Below, piece after piece: positions 53,274 to 62,087 of a stretch of DNA of 64,000 nt. Under the pieces are notes generated by a model. The model did no database searches and was not told the origin of the DNA. It was given only the letters and a program-made list of their open reading frames with translations. The position numbers and the translations under genes were made by a program. This DNA is from Cordia subcordata. Lineage: Eukaryota; Streptophyta; Magnoliopsida; Boraginales; Cordiaceae. Where the stretch lies: contig JAPTOF010000030.1 of NCBI GenBank assembly GCA_028554755.1, forward strand, positions 1,612,001 through 1,676,000, written 5' to 3'. Each line of letters opens with the position of its first letter. Within the stretch, counting starts at the first letter, position 1.

Positions 53274-54590
53274 TTGAACAAATTGGAAGAGCTTGATGCA
53301 AAATATAAAGCCATGCTTTATCAAAAATCAAGAGTTTCTTGGATCAAAGAAAGGGACTTAAACATAAAGTTCTTCCACAATGTTGTTAGAGGAAGGAAGC
53401 TCAAAAACACTATCTATGCAAATAAGAATGAGAATGGTCATCTCCTTATTAAGGATACTGATGTGAAGAAGAATTCATTGGCTACTTCAAGACACTTCTT
53501 GGTGCCGAATCTTCTTTAAACATTAATGTGGATATTTTGAAGGACATTATTGACAAAGCAACTGATCATGAAGTTGCTGCCATCACCATTGCTCCCATCA
53601 CAAATGAAGAAATCAAGAACGCCCTCTTCTCTTTTAACCCTAACAAAAGCCCGGGCCCGGATGGTTATACTTCTCACTTCTACATGGTTTCTTTGAAGAT
53701 TGTGGGGGAGGATGTCATGAAAGCAATCAACTCCTTTTTTGAATCAAGTAGGCTCTTCAAAGAGGAAAATGCCACCATTATTGCTCTTGTGCCAAAAAAC
53801 CCAAATCCTTCCACAATTAAAGATTTTAGGCCAATTTCTTGTCGCAATACCATTTACAAATGCACCTTCAAATCATTGCAAATAGGCTTAAAATTTGTTT
53901 ATCCCATATCATCTCATGGAATCAATCAGCTTTCATAAAGAAAAGACTCATCCATGAAAATATTCTCATTGCACATGACATTTTGAGAGGTTGCTCAAGA
54001 AGTCATATGTCTTCTAAATGTGCGTTTATAGTTGACATTATGAAAGCTTTTGACTCTTTGAATTAAAGATTCATTGAATATACACTTCTTGCATTTGGTT
54101 TCCCTCAAAAGTTTGTGGATTGGATAATGGTTTGTGTCACAACTCCTAGCTTCTCCATTGCTTTTAACGGAGGGTTGGAAGGTTATTTCTATGGTTTAAA
54201 TGGAATTAGACAAGGAGACCTATCTCCCCTTATCTTTTTGTCCTTTGCATAGAGGTGCTTACTTGCATGCTCAACAAATTGAAGAACAATCCAAGATTTC
54301 ATTTCCACCCAAAATGTGAAAGCACGAAGCACAATCACCTTTGTTTTGCGGATGATCTCTTAATCTTTTGTAAAAGGGATTTGAATTCTATCAATTTCAT
54401 CATGGATACATTAAAGACCTTCTCATTATATTCGGGGCTGAATATCAACAACTCTAAAAGTGTTATCTTCTTTGGGGGATTCTCTAATGATGAGAAAGTG
54501 GCCATCCTTGATAGCTTTGGTTTTCAAGAAGGAGAGCTTTCAATCCGATATTTGGGCATTCCTCTCATTTTAAGAAAGCTTAGGAAGTGA
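53274..54590 (+). pseudogene. LINE S linker and reverse transcriptase
   Basis: 53274-53519 KSRVSWIKERDLNIKFFHNV; 53528-53938 FSFNPNKSPGPDGYTSHFYM, STIKDFRPISCRNTIYKC; 53839-54066 QSAFIKKRLIHENILIAHDI, CAFIVDIMKAFDSLN then TAA; 54255-54590 CFADDLLIFCKRDL (F-A-D-D), NNSKSVIFFGGFSNDEKVA, YLGIPLILRKLRK. At least four frame breaks, all RT boxes recognisable. Confidence 0.87.
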
Positions 54591-55870
54591 GATTGCTGCC
54601 CTTTCTTGGAGAAAATCAATTTGAAGCTTGATTCATGGTGCCATAATTGGCTCTCATTTGTAGGTAGACTTGTGCTCATAAAATCCATTCTCATTCAAAT
54701 TTGTGCATAATAGGCAAATGCTTTTCTTTTACCTAAAGGAGTTTTGGATACCATTGAGGCAAAATTCAAAGCTTTCTTGTGGAGAGGGACTGGTCCCAGG
54801 GTGCATGGCAGAAAATTTGCCTCCCCTTGAAGGAAGAGGGACTTGGTATTCGAAGCATTGAAGAGGTCAACTTGGCTTTATGCATAAAATCTTTTGGAGG
54901 ATGTATGCTATAAAGGAAACACTTTGGAGTCAATGGGTTCATGCAAACTATATCAAAGAATCTTCCATTTAGGTGATGCAAACTCCTAAAGATACAAGCT
55001 GGATTTTTAAGATGCTCTTTGGATGCTGTGATATTGCAAAAAGATTCATCCAGCACAATATTGGTAATGGCACAAACACCTTCTTTTGGATTGATAATTG
55101 GCATAAAGATGATCCCCTCTTTGAGCATTGGACAAATAGCATCCCAAATCCTCCACTCCTTGCAAAGGTGCGTGACATTTTCATTAATGGTACTTGGAAT
55201 TGGCCATTGCATCTTCCCCATGTTGATATACCAAATTTTGTTCTCAATGAAGACACTATGGATAAGATAACATGGAATCTTTCCTCTTATGGAGGCTTCA
55301 GTTTCAAGCATACTTGGGAATACATTAGAAGGAAATGAACTTTATTTGAAGGTTTTAACATCATTTGGCATAAGGGGCATAATCCAAAACATAGCTTCAT
55401 TGTTTGGCTTGCATACCATGATTGCCTTAGTACAAAATTTAGAATCTTGCATTGGGGGCTAAATATCAACCCAACTTGTATCTTTTGTCATAAGGGTTGT
55501 GAAACAAAAGAGCATCTCTTCTTTGAATGTAGCTTTACTAGGAGGATTTGAAGAAAACGCTTGCAACTCTCTTTTATTCCAAAAAATCTGATATGTTGGC
55601 AAGATATTATCGATTACATCACTCTTTTTGCCCTTGAGAAGCACTTGAAGGTCACTATTATCAAGCACTTTTTGGACAGCCATCTACAATATCTGGATTG
55701 AAAGGAATCAGTGCATCTTCAAAAACCAAGCAAGAACCAAGGAGTTTATTTTTAATACTATCTTCAATGATGTTAGAGTAAACTCTCTAATGGAAGAAAA
55801 TTTTCATCTTCTCTTTTGAGCAAACCTTTATGTAAATCGTGGAGATTAGAAGATATCATTGTATAGGTAA
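54591..55870 (+). pseudogene. LINE S thumb, zf-RVT and C-terminus
   Basis: LLEKINLKLDSWCHNWLSF-like start, FKAFLWRGTGP, 54973-55338 TNTFFWIDNWHKDDPLFEHW, WNWPLHLPHVDIPNFVLNED, FSFKHTWEYIRRK; then C-I-F-C-H-K-G-C-E-T-K-E-H-L-F-F and the end W-R-L-E-D-I-I-V with TAG near 55865. Confidence 0.82.
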
Positions 55871-56297
55871 CCTTTTTACCTTTTCTTCATACCTTTTTAT
55901 ACATGTACACTACACTACTTGACTTGATGAAATACATTTATACTTACTTGCCACGCAAAAAAGGATTCCTTCTAGTTTTGGTCTAGCATCCATTTGAAGT
56001 GGTGTTCCAATAAAAGAAGCAACATATCCAAGGCTCGTTTTTTACCAAAGTGACATTGGAACATCTCTAAGTTTAACTCATATAGGCACTTTTTGGAAAC
56101 TCAAATTAATATACTCAAGATTTGGCTTCTATTTTCTTAGAAGAAGTGGCTGATTATTAACATGCCAAAGTTGTTGGAGGACTTTTTGACAATGCTCTTC
56201 TTTTTTCAAATTTGAAAAGATAGAGTCGTCTTCCTTTGTTTATGATTTCAACACTACCAAACTTTCACCATGCCATTTCCATTATATTTTTAATTCT

Positions 56298-56504
56298 ATC
56301 ATTTGTTTGACAGCTTAAACTAGGCTCCACTTTATATAGGTTTTTGGTCAACATCAAGATAGGTCAAGGGCGCGTCGGAACGGTCGGTAGCTGCTTAGTC
56401 TCATCCGAGAGTCTAATCTCCTTGTACTGCTTTTTTTTTCAAAAAAAAAGAAAGAAGGGGGTCGATTTAGGCTCCTTCCCTTCCACTGCATAGTAGTAAT
56501 AAGA
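56298..56504. mobile_element. Unclassified insert of about 207 bp
   Basis: Splits DUF4283 codons of LINE A between A-T-T-T-T-T-A-A-T-T and T-A-A-T-A-A-G-A-T-G-G and shares no sequence with the LINEs. On the plus strand it has ACTTTATATAGG, a GC-richer core (GGGCGCGTCGGAACGGTCGG), CTCATCCGAG, and TACTGC followed by nine T's, then nine A's after one C. Possible readings are a SINE or a copied small RNA. I do not recognise it, and terminal repeats are not clear. Confidence 0.55.
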
Positions 56505-56680
56505 TGGTGGTGCTCCTAAGAATTGCCGTACTAGGTAATGCATCCAAAGTTTTTCCCCTTCATCATAAATCTTGGCTGGAGGGTCTTCAACAACTCTATT
56601 TCCATCCTCAATCCTAACCTCAAACTCTTTTTCAATATGTAAACTTGTGCTTATGAATTCAACAAATTTAATTCCCCAAT

Positions 56681-56696
56681 TTGGGGAGGGCTCATT
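56681..56696. repeat. TSD of element T (left copy)
   Basis: TTGGGGAGGGCTCATT at 56681-56696 and 59113-59128, in LINE A ORF1. Confidence 0.93.
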
Positions 56697-56754
56697 TTTT
56701 TTATGAGGTAAGAAAGTTTAAGATTACCACAAATTTGTAAAGATACATCCTATA

Positions 56755-56805
56755 CCTCTCAAATCATAAGATACAGCAATACTAATCAAATCTAGATTTG
56801 AGGGG
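56755..56805 (-). other. 3' UTR hairpin of element T
   Basis: In minus-strand sense CCCCTCAAATC (56805-56795) pairs with GATTTGAGAGG (56765-56755), 10 of 11 with one C-A mismatch, loop 29. The inner pairs differ from P and N on both arms. Confidence 0.8.
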
Positions 56806-57310
56806 CCAGAAAATGGCAAGAAAAAAATCAAAAGTGATACATGAAAAAAGCCAAAACATTCAACAAGACAAAAAAACAAGTAAACAACAAGCTAAATGTC
56901 TATATAACCAACCAAGAAGTGCGAACTATCAAGCTTCTTCCTCCCGTGCTCTTGCTTAGTAGCTTCAACCACAAGTTCCTCATCATTTTCCATTAGATCA
57001 ACCATACCAATGAGCTCAACATTTTCGTCTTCAAGAATTTGGTTACCTTCAATTTTATTATTTCCAGCCAAGGAGCCCATGTCATTTATCTTTCTAATGC
57101 TCTCCTTTTTAAAAGGAGAATAGGGATCATTCTCTCTGTTGTTTCTTGCTTGGAATTCTTCATTTGCTTGGGCATTCTTGTCGCTATCAACCTCGAAATC
57201 TAGAATCTAAAACCAATTAGATGAAGTTGCATGAGTGATGATTGTGTTGGATTTATTTTGCTGCCCTTTTTTGTTCTCCACAATTCTCCATGTACCATGA
57301 GTTCTCTTCA

Positions 57311-57807
57311 TTACATTTGCTTTCTTCCTGTCAAGAGGTTTTTGAATTCCCATAATGTTTTTGGGGCAAGAGGCAAGTTATGACCAGTCACTTTGCAACT
57401 AATGAATTTCGATGGCTTCCAAGTGTATTCAATATCAATCTTAGCCCAAGTATTATCTTTAAGTCGAACAAATGTGTAATCCAGTAATTTCTTTTCAAGA
57501 TTCACTCCACACAAACACGTGCAAAACCAATAAATGTGCGTGATTGAGGAAGTGAGTCCATTTGAAATGGTGCTACAATAGTGCTAGCAATATAACTAAG
57601 CCCTCTTCTAGTCATTAAGCTACAAGGAACATTTCTCAATTTCACCCAAAGTGGTATTTTATCCCAATCAAAGTTGAAAATTTGAGCATCCATATCCCAT
57701 TTTCTAAGCTGCCATAATTGCTCAAGAACTTTGTTGCAAGCTTCTTCATTCTCAAATTGAAAAACAAGGCTATTAGAGCAAGATTTAATCTCCACATGAC
57801 CAAACAT
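57311..57807 (-). pseudogene. Element T ORF1: DUF4283 and knuckle
   Basis: 57807-57502: MFGHVEIKSCSNSLVFQFEN, KVLEQLWQLRKWDMDAQIFN, PLWVKLRNVPCSLMTRRGLS, ASTIVAPFQMDSLPQSRTFI. After a one-base shift, 57514-57311: NLEKKLLDYTFVRLKDNTWA and a decayed knuckle (first C to F, last C to A). The N-H-R-P after L-W is lost. Tail 57080-56892 follows. Confidence 0.8.
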
Positions 57808-58099
57808 TTTTCAATAGTAATCAACAAACTTCCTTATCAAGAAAAAAGGTGGAGGTCTCACAAGAAATTCAACAAGTAAGCAATGGCTCCAATAATTATC
57901 TCTCTCCACAAAACATCCTCGGGTGGGATGGCACCCCAAGAATTTTCATAAGCTAGGTTCAAAGTATTCAAGTTTGAGTGGATCATCAATCTTACCAAGA
58001 TAATTGAGCCTCCAATTTATGTTGGTAGCCCACGCATTTGGAGGAGTCCGAAGTCCCTTGGTTCCATTTTCATGCCAAATTTTTTTCATGTTGATTTTG

Positions 58100-58988
58100 A
58101 TCCAAGTTGCTATTCGGGTGAGTCAGAGCTGAGTGTATTTACGAGTTAGTTCGGGTATCAAACTGCTACTCATTTTATTTAGATGCTTTCTTGGGATTTT
58201 GTGTTTAGTTGGCAGCCACATGTACATAATCCTCTTGCTGAGATGGTATGGGGTCTTCACCAAGAAAAGCCTTGGAATTTTGGGATAAAAAGGGGGAAAG
58301 ATTTTCATTTGTCACAAGCAGATTTGAACTGCTATTATACAAGCCATGTTTGTCAGCTTGTGGCAGCTTAGGTGTCGAATTATGGCTGGTTATAGTAGGA
58401 AAAGTGTTGCCATTACCTAGAGAAGAGGAGACAAAATTTGCCACATGGGTAATAACCAACTCATCTAAGTTTTAACCAGCAGGTAAAAGCTGACCAACAT
58501 TTTCTCTTTCTTCTATGATCAAGGTGCCATGGTAGCTGACCAGAGCTAGGTTTTCGAGCATTCTCAATGGTTTTGGGGCTGTGCAGACCTGGCTTTTGGA
58601 TGATTCCACTCGTAAGATCTTCATTCCAAGGTTTACTCTTTCTAATCAACCTTTGGACAAGTTTTCATTTAGCTTTGTCATGTTTATCCTCAAGATTAAG
58701 CATGCTTGAGCGAGTTTGTGGCTGAGAAAGAAGAAGAGTTGTCATTTGCCATTGCCAAGCAGGGATCCAAAGCATTTTGGTGATGTTTCTTAAGCATGAA
58801 AGAGCCTTTAGCATTATCTCTATCAGATTCCTTAACGAAGTCAGTATTACTTTTTGAAGAAGATTGCATGTATTTCTAGGCTCCAAGAAAGATTCAGCTA
58901 AGTATTCTTCTTCATCAACAAAGTTTTTTAAGGCAATCTGAGCACTCTTCTAAGTCTTAGTTGCACTTAATCTCTTTTTCTTGCCCAT
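58100..58988 (-). pseudogene. Element T ORF1 N-terminal region
   Basis: ATG at 58988: M-G-K-K-K-R-L-S-A-T-K-T then TAG, K-S-A-Q-I-A-L-K-N-F-V-D-E-E. The rest is scattered over several frames (58886-58665, 58649-58461, 58459-58205). Start chosen by the M-x-K-K-K pattern. Confidence 0.6.
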
Positions 58989-59128
58989 GAGTGGTGAAGA
59001 ATTTGGTGGTCAATGGTGGAAAGGATTATCAAAGGTGAAGAGGCTTAGAGAGAGGTGAGAGCACATAAGCTACAAAAAGAAAGCATTTAGGTCTACCAGC
59101 TTGATAAAAGCATTGGGGAGGGCTCATT

Positions 59129-60036
59129 AGTTAAAGGTGTGTAACTTACCCTTGGTGGCGAATCAAAGCATTTTGTTTTTGTTTCTCCTCAACAAGATCA
59201 GCTCCAGTGCCTTTTTCATGCTCTTCCTTCTTGCTAGAAGAAGATTCTCGGTCAAAGAAAGGTTTAAGACCTTCATGGGTTGATGTGAATTTAATTTTTT
59301 GATGTGGCAGCCACCTCATCGCTACTTGTCTTAGGTGGCACTTCTGAATTTTTATTGTGGCCGAGTGGAGGAAAGTACTCCATGCAATCACGTGAGTTTT
59401 GGTCCAAAAATTCATACTCTTTCACTTTTTCAACCTCTGAGAGATGAGTTGTTAAAAGATTATTTGTTGCTACATCAAGTGTCATATCTTTTCCAGCAAT
59501 AATACAACTAGTCCCAAGCAAAATGCTATTACCCAGTCCAAGAGGTGAATAATCATTGGGCAAATACTTATCTTCCACAACTCCTTCTTCTTCTCTTTCT
59601 TCAATCGAGACTTTGAGGGAAGCTTGGGCATTTGGCTTCTCCTTTAATGATGCACAATAAGATGTAGAAGAAAAAAGTGCTTGAGCAATATTGAGCTCTT
59701 CAACCTCTTTTGGTGAAATTGATTCTTCCCGCTTTCTTGTAGATGAGCTTGCCTTTGAACTATTTAGAAGGTTTTTAACAAGATATGCTTTACCAAGAAG
59801 GATTCCTTGTAAGTCTTACCTGAATCCAAAGCAACAAAAGCATTCTTTAATTCCTTTGAGCTTGAAAAAGCATCTTCACTCTCCAAGGGGAGAGAGAGAA
59901 GAAGCAGATTCAACCTCTTCTAAACAATCAACCTTATCTTTAAGCTTGGCACAAGAGGAGTTATCTTTGCATGACTTTTTTTCATTTAGTCATGCACTTG
60001 CTCTTGAAGGTGAAGTCCTTTTCTTCTTTGTCATGA
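59129..60036 (-). pseudogene. LINE A ORF1 N-terminal region
   Basis: Start M-T-K-K-K-R-T-S-P-S-R-A-S-A near 60036, a stop, then D-C-L-E-E-V-E-S-A-S-S, K-A-F-V-A-L-D-S-G-K-T-Y-K, 59578-59291 EDKYLPNDYSPLGLGNSILL and YFPPLGHNK. Same design as M and E. Confidence 0.72.
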
Positions 60037-60215
60037 AACCCAAAGATGTTAGGGGAAAGTGGAGGTTTGGAAGAAATGTTAAGAATAGTGCTTGAGGTAA
60101 TGGAGGTTGGTGATTTAGGGGTGGTATGTGGTGGTGGAGTGGCAGCTAGTTTCAAGATTTTAGAGAGAAGTGAGAGGATTTCATGGTAGAGAGAGAAAAT
60201 CCTTGGTTTGTTATT
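60037..60215 (-). promoter_or_regulatory. LINE A 5' leader (possible internal promoter region)
   Basis: Minus strand: TTTTCTCTCTCTACCATG about 30 bases from the 5' end, then CCACCACATACC and TCACCAACCTCC runs. Pyrimidine-rich starts of the TTCTCTCTCT type also open J, S and E. L1 elements carry their promoter here; activity is inferred. Confidence 0.55.
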
Positions 60216-60221
60216 TCCTTA

Positions 60222-60668
60222 TCTATTTTTCTCTTGTAGCATTACAAGAAGACTTTGGAGAAATATGCCACAATTTACAAATTGCCCGATGCTCCTCATT
60301 GAATAGGATGATATTATTAATTATCTTTCACCACATTCCCTTGAGAAGAGATTTAAGGCCACTATCTTGAAGCATATGCTTGGAGCTTTTGTTTATCATA
60401 TTTGGCTTGAAAGGAATAGAAGAATATTTAAAAACAAAGCTTTGACTGAGGAAAGTCTATTTATTTCCATTTATAATGATGTGAGATGTAAAGTTACTTT
60501 TGGTAGGAAATTTCCTTCTATTAGAGCAAATATCGAGATAGGTAGCTTGTGGAAGCTTGAAAATATTTTTGTCTATGCTTCCTCCTTTTTATCTTGTTTC
60601 CCTTTTGTAAAGCTATTTGTACATTTGATGATTTGAAATGATACCTTACTTGACCCGCAAAAAAGTGG
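60222..60668 (+). mobile_element. LINE U: 3' end of the outermost plus-strand LINE
   Basis: F-F-S-C-S-I-T-R-R-L-W-R-N, DDIINYLSPHSLEKRF, then open 60367-60636: GAFVYHIWLERNRRIFKNKA, NDVRCKVTFGRKFPS. Tail CCTTACTTGACCCGCAAAAAAG at 60644-60665. LINE A interrupts it at zf-RVT, so its 5' part lies left of the window. Confidence 0.78.
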
Positions 60669-61042
60669 GTCACCTTGTCCAATGCCATTTGCCCCCAGAA
60701 AATATCCTTCAAGGCTTCCATTAAAAGCAATAGAGAAGCTAGGTGTAGTGATGCAAACCATAATCCAATAGGAAAGCCAAAAGCAATGAGGGTGCATTCA
60801 ATAAAGTGCCAGTTGAGAGAGTCTCCCTTTAATGCACACCTAGGTGAGATGAATAAGCTCTAGAATAGCCTCTAAAAAGGTTGTGTGCAATAAGGATATT
60901 CTGATTAATGAGTTTCCCTTTAATGAAAGTCGATTGGTTCCAAGAGATAGTAAATGGCAAACAATTCTTGAGCCTATTTGTAACCAACTTGGAAATGCAT
61001 TTGTAGATTGTGTTGCAATAAGAGATAGGCCTTGAGATTTCT
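60669..61042 (-). pseudogene. LINE V: RT fragment
   Basis: Minus strand: EISRPISYCNTIYKCISKLV, QSTFIKGKLINQNILIAHNL, FSIAFNGSLEGYFLGANGIG, QGDPLF up to U at 60668. It is 5'-truncated at about 61042 where it joins LINE W zf-RVT. Confidence 0.75.
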
Positions 61043-61460
61043 TTGAGGAGCTGAAGGAGTGATATAGGAAATAATGTCATCCCAGTTAATTAATGCTTTA
61101 TCCACCATAGTAAGAGCAAGACCCTTTCTCCAAATCCTTCTTGTAAAACAACATTCAAAGAAAAGATGGTCTCTTGTTTCAGAACCCAAGAAGCAAAAAT
61201 TACTAGTTGGGTTAAAAGGCATACCATAAATGAGAAGTCTATACTTCGTACTAAGATGGTCTTGAATGGAAAGCCACAAGATAAAAGCATGTCTTAGATA
61301 GTGGCCCTTAAACCAAACAATGTTATGCCAAAGGACTTTATCTTTCTTGCTTCTAATGTGCTCCCAAGTGTGCTTAAATAAGAAATTGCCACAAGAAGAA
61401 AGCTTCCAAATGAACTTGTCCTCTCAGTCAACAGTTATTGAGGTAGTTGGAATGGCATGA
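61043..61460 (-). pseudogene. LINE W: zf-RVT fragment
   Basis: F-I-W-K-L-S-S-C-G-N-F-L-F-K-H-T-W-E-H-I, IVWFKGHYLRHAFILW, open 61279-61060: DHLSTKYRLLIYGMPFNPTS, CFLGSETRDHLFFECCFTRR, ALINWDDIISYITPSA. The zinc motif has lost its first C (N-F-C-F-L-G-S). Followed on the minus strand by RT of V, i.e. out of normal order. Confidence 0.75.
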
Positions 61461-62087
61461 TTTTTTTTTTTGTGGATCAAGTAAGTGTGTGTATAAATCA
61501 AAATGTACAAAGTACAAGAGCTAAAGAAGTCAGGAGTGCGGGAAGCCCTATACAATGATATCTTCCAGCTTCCACATCTTCCTTAGTTCAAAGTTTGTAT
61601 AAGATGGAGGAATTTTTTTACAACAACATATTCTAGTATATACATCATTATAAATAGTAAGAAAAATATTTTCTTCAGTTCGGACTTGCATATTGAAGAT
61701 GTGATTGTTCCTTTCCAGCCATATATGATAGATGGAAGCTCCAAAGAAGAGCTTGAAAATGGTTGCCTTCAATTTTTTCTCTAGAGAAAAAGGAGTGAGA
61801 TATGCCAAAGTGTCTTCCCATGCAATGAAATTTCTAGGTATCATTGTGATTTTCAATCCATTCATCCAAATTCTTCTTGTACAACTACATTCCAAGAAGA
61901 GATGATCTCGAGTCTCACAACCCATATGACAAAAGATGCAAAGTGGGCTAATAGGAAAGCCCCAATTTAGAATTCTGAACTTTGTACTAAGCCTATCTTT
62001 GATTGCAAGCCAAACAAGAAATCCATGCCTCGAGTTATTCCCTTTATGCCAAGCAATATTTTTTTGAGGAAAAAGAGTTCCTTTGTC
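61461..62087 (-). mobile_element. LINE X: 3' end
   Basis: Poly-T 61461-61471 with TGTGGATCAAGTAAGTG. The frame 62294-61548 covers IAWHKGNNSRHGFLVWLAIK, CIFCHMGCETRDHLFLECSC, TMIPRNFIAWEDTLAYLTPF, GASIYHIWLERNNHIFNMQV and MWKLEDIIV. The first 70 or so residues of that frame come from LINE Y read through its poly-A, so only 62087-61548 is LINE X. Confidence 0.82.

Larger units (their letters stand above)
48071..55963 (+). mobile_element. LINE S: full-length element with a solo LTR inside
   Basis: Exact 15 bp TSD, leader AGATGCTCTTTCTCTCTC, ORF1, ORF2, W-R-L-E-D-I-I-V terminus, and tail ATACTTACTTGCCACGCAAAAAA. Without the solo LTR and one 5 bp TSD it is 6.0 kb. Retains F-A-D-D and S-D-H motifs, so it is probably among the younger or less decayed copies, but ORF1 and ORF2 contain several stops and shifts. 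Confidence 0.9.
55979..56696 (-). pseudogene. LINE A ORF1 DUF4283 region, split by a 207 bp insert
   Basis: From 56696: W-G-I-K-F-V-E-F-I-S-T-S-L-H-I-E, V-V-E-D-P-P-A-K-I-Y-D-E-G-E-K-L, R-Q-F-L-G-A-P; interrupted at 56504-56298; then W-H-G-E-S-L, H-C-Q-K-V-L-Q-Q-L-W-H-V-N-N-Q-P-L-L-L-R and G-T-P-L-Q-M-D-A-R. Frame broken repeatedly. S lies at its left edge and T at its right edge. Confidence 0.75.
56697..59112 (-). mobile_element. ORF1-only LINE derivative T, full length (2.42 kb)
   Basis: Exact 16 bp TSD; poly-T at 56697, hairpin 3' UTR, ORF1 tail, knuckle, DUF4283, N-terminus, leader up to 59112. No ORF2. Second copy after Q with both ends, of similar length. Confidence 0.88.
1..60215 (-). 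mobile_element. LINE A: full-length L1-type element split into eight pieces
   Basis: Read on the minus strand, pieces at 60215-59129, 56696-56505, 56297-55979, 48070-46301, 45880-45596, 42989-42075, 5204-4408 and 136-1 follow in the order of one LINE: 5' leader, ORF1, endonuclease, linker, RT, zf-RVT. They sum to about 5.5 kb; the C-terminus and poly-A lie left of base 1. The breaks are insertions B, M, Q, R, S, a 207 bp insert and T. Most breaks show matching target duplications; the M break has only a diverged pair (14/19), so that joint is the weakest. A is the host of nearly everything here and therefore older than what it contains. Confidence 0.72.

Noticed and set aside
56298..56504. 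tRNA or spliceosomal snRNA gene
   Set aside because: No cloverleaf, no clear A and B boxes, and no upstream TCCCACATCG-type element. It matches none of the U-RNA starts I know, so it is reported only as an insert.
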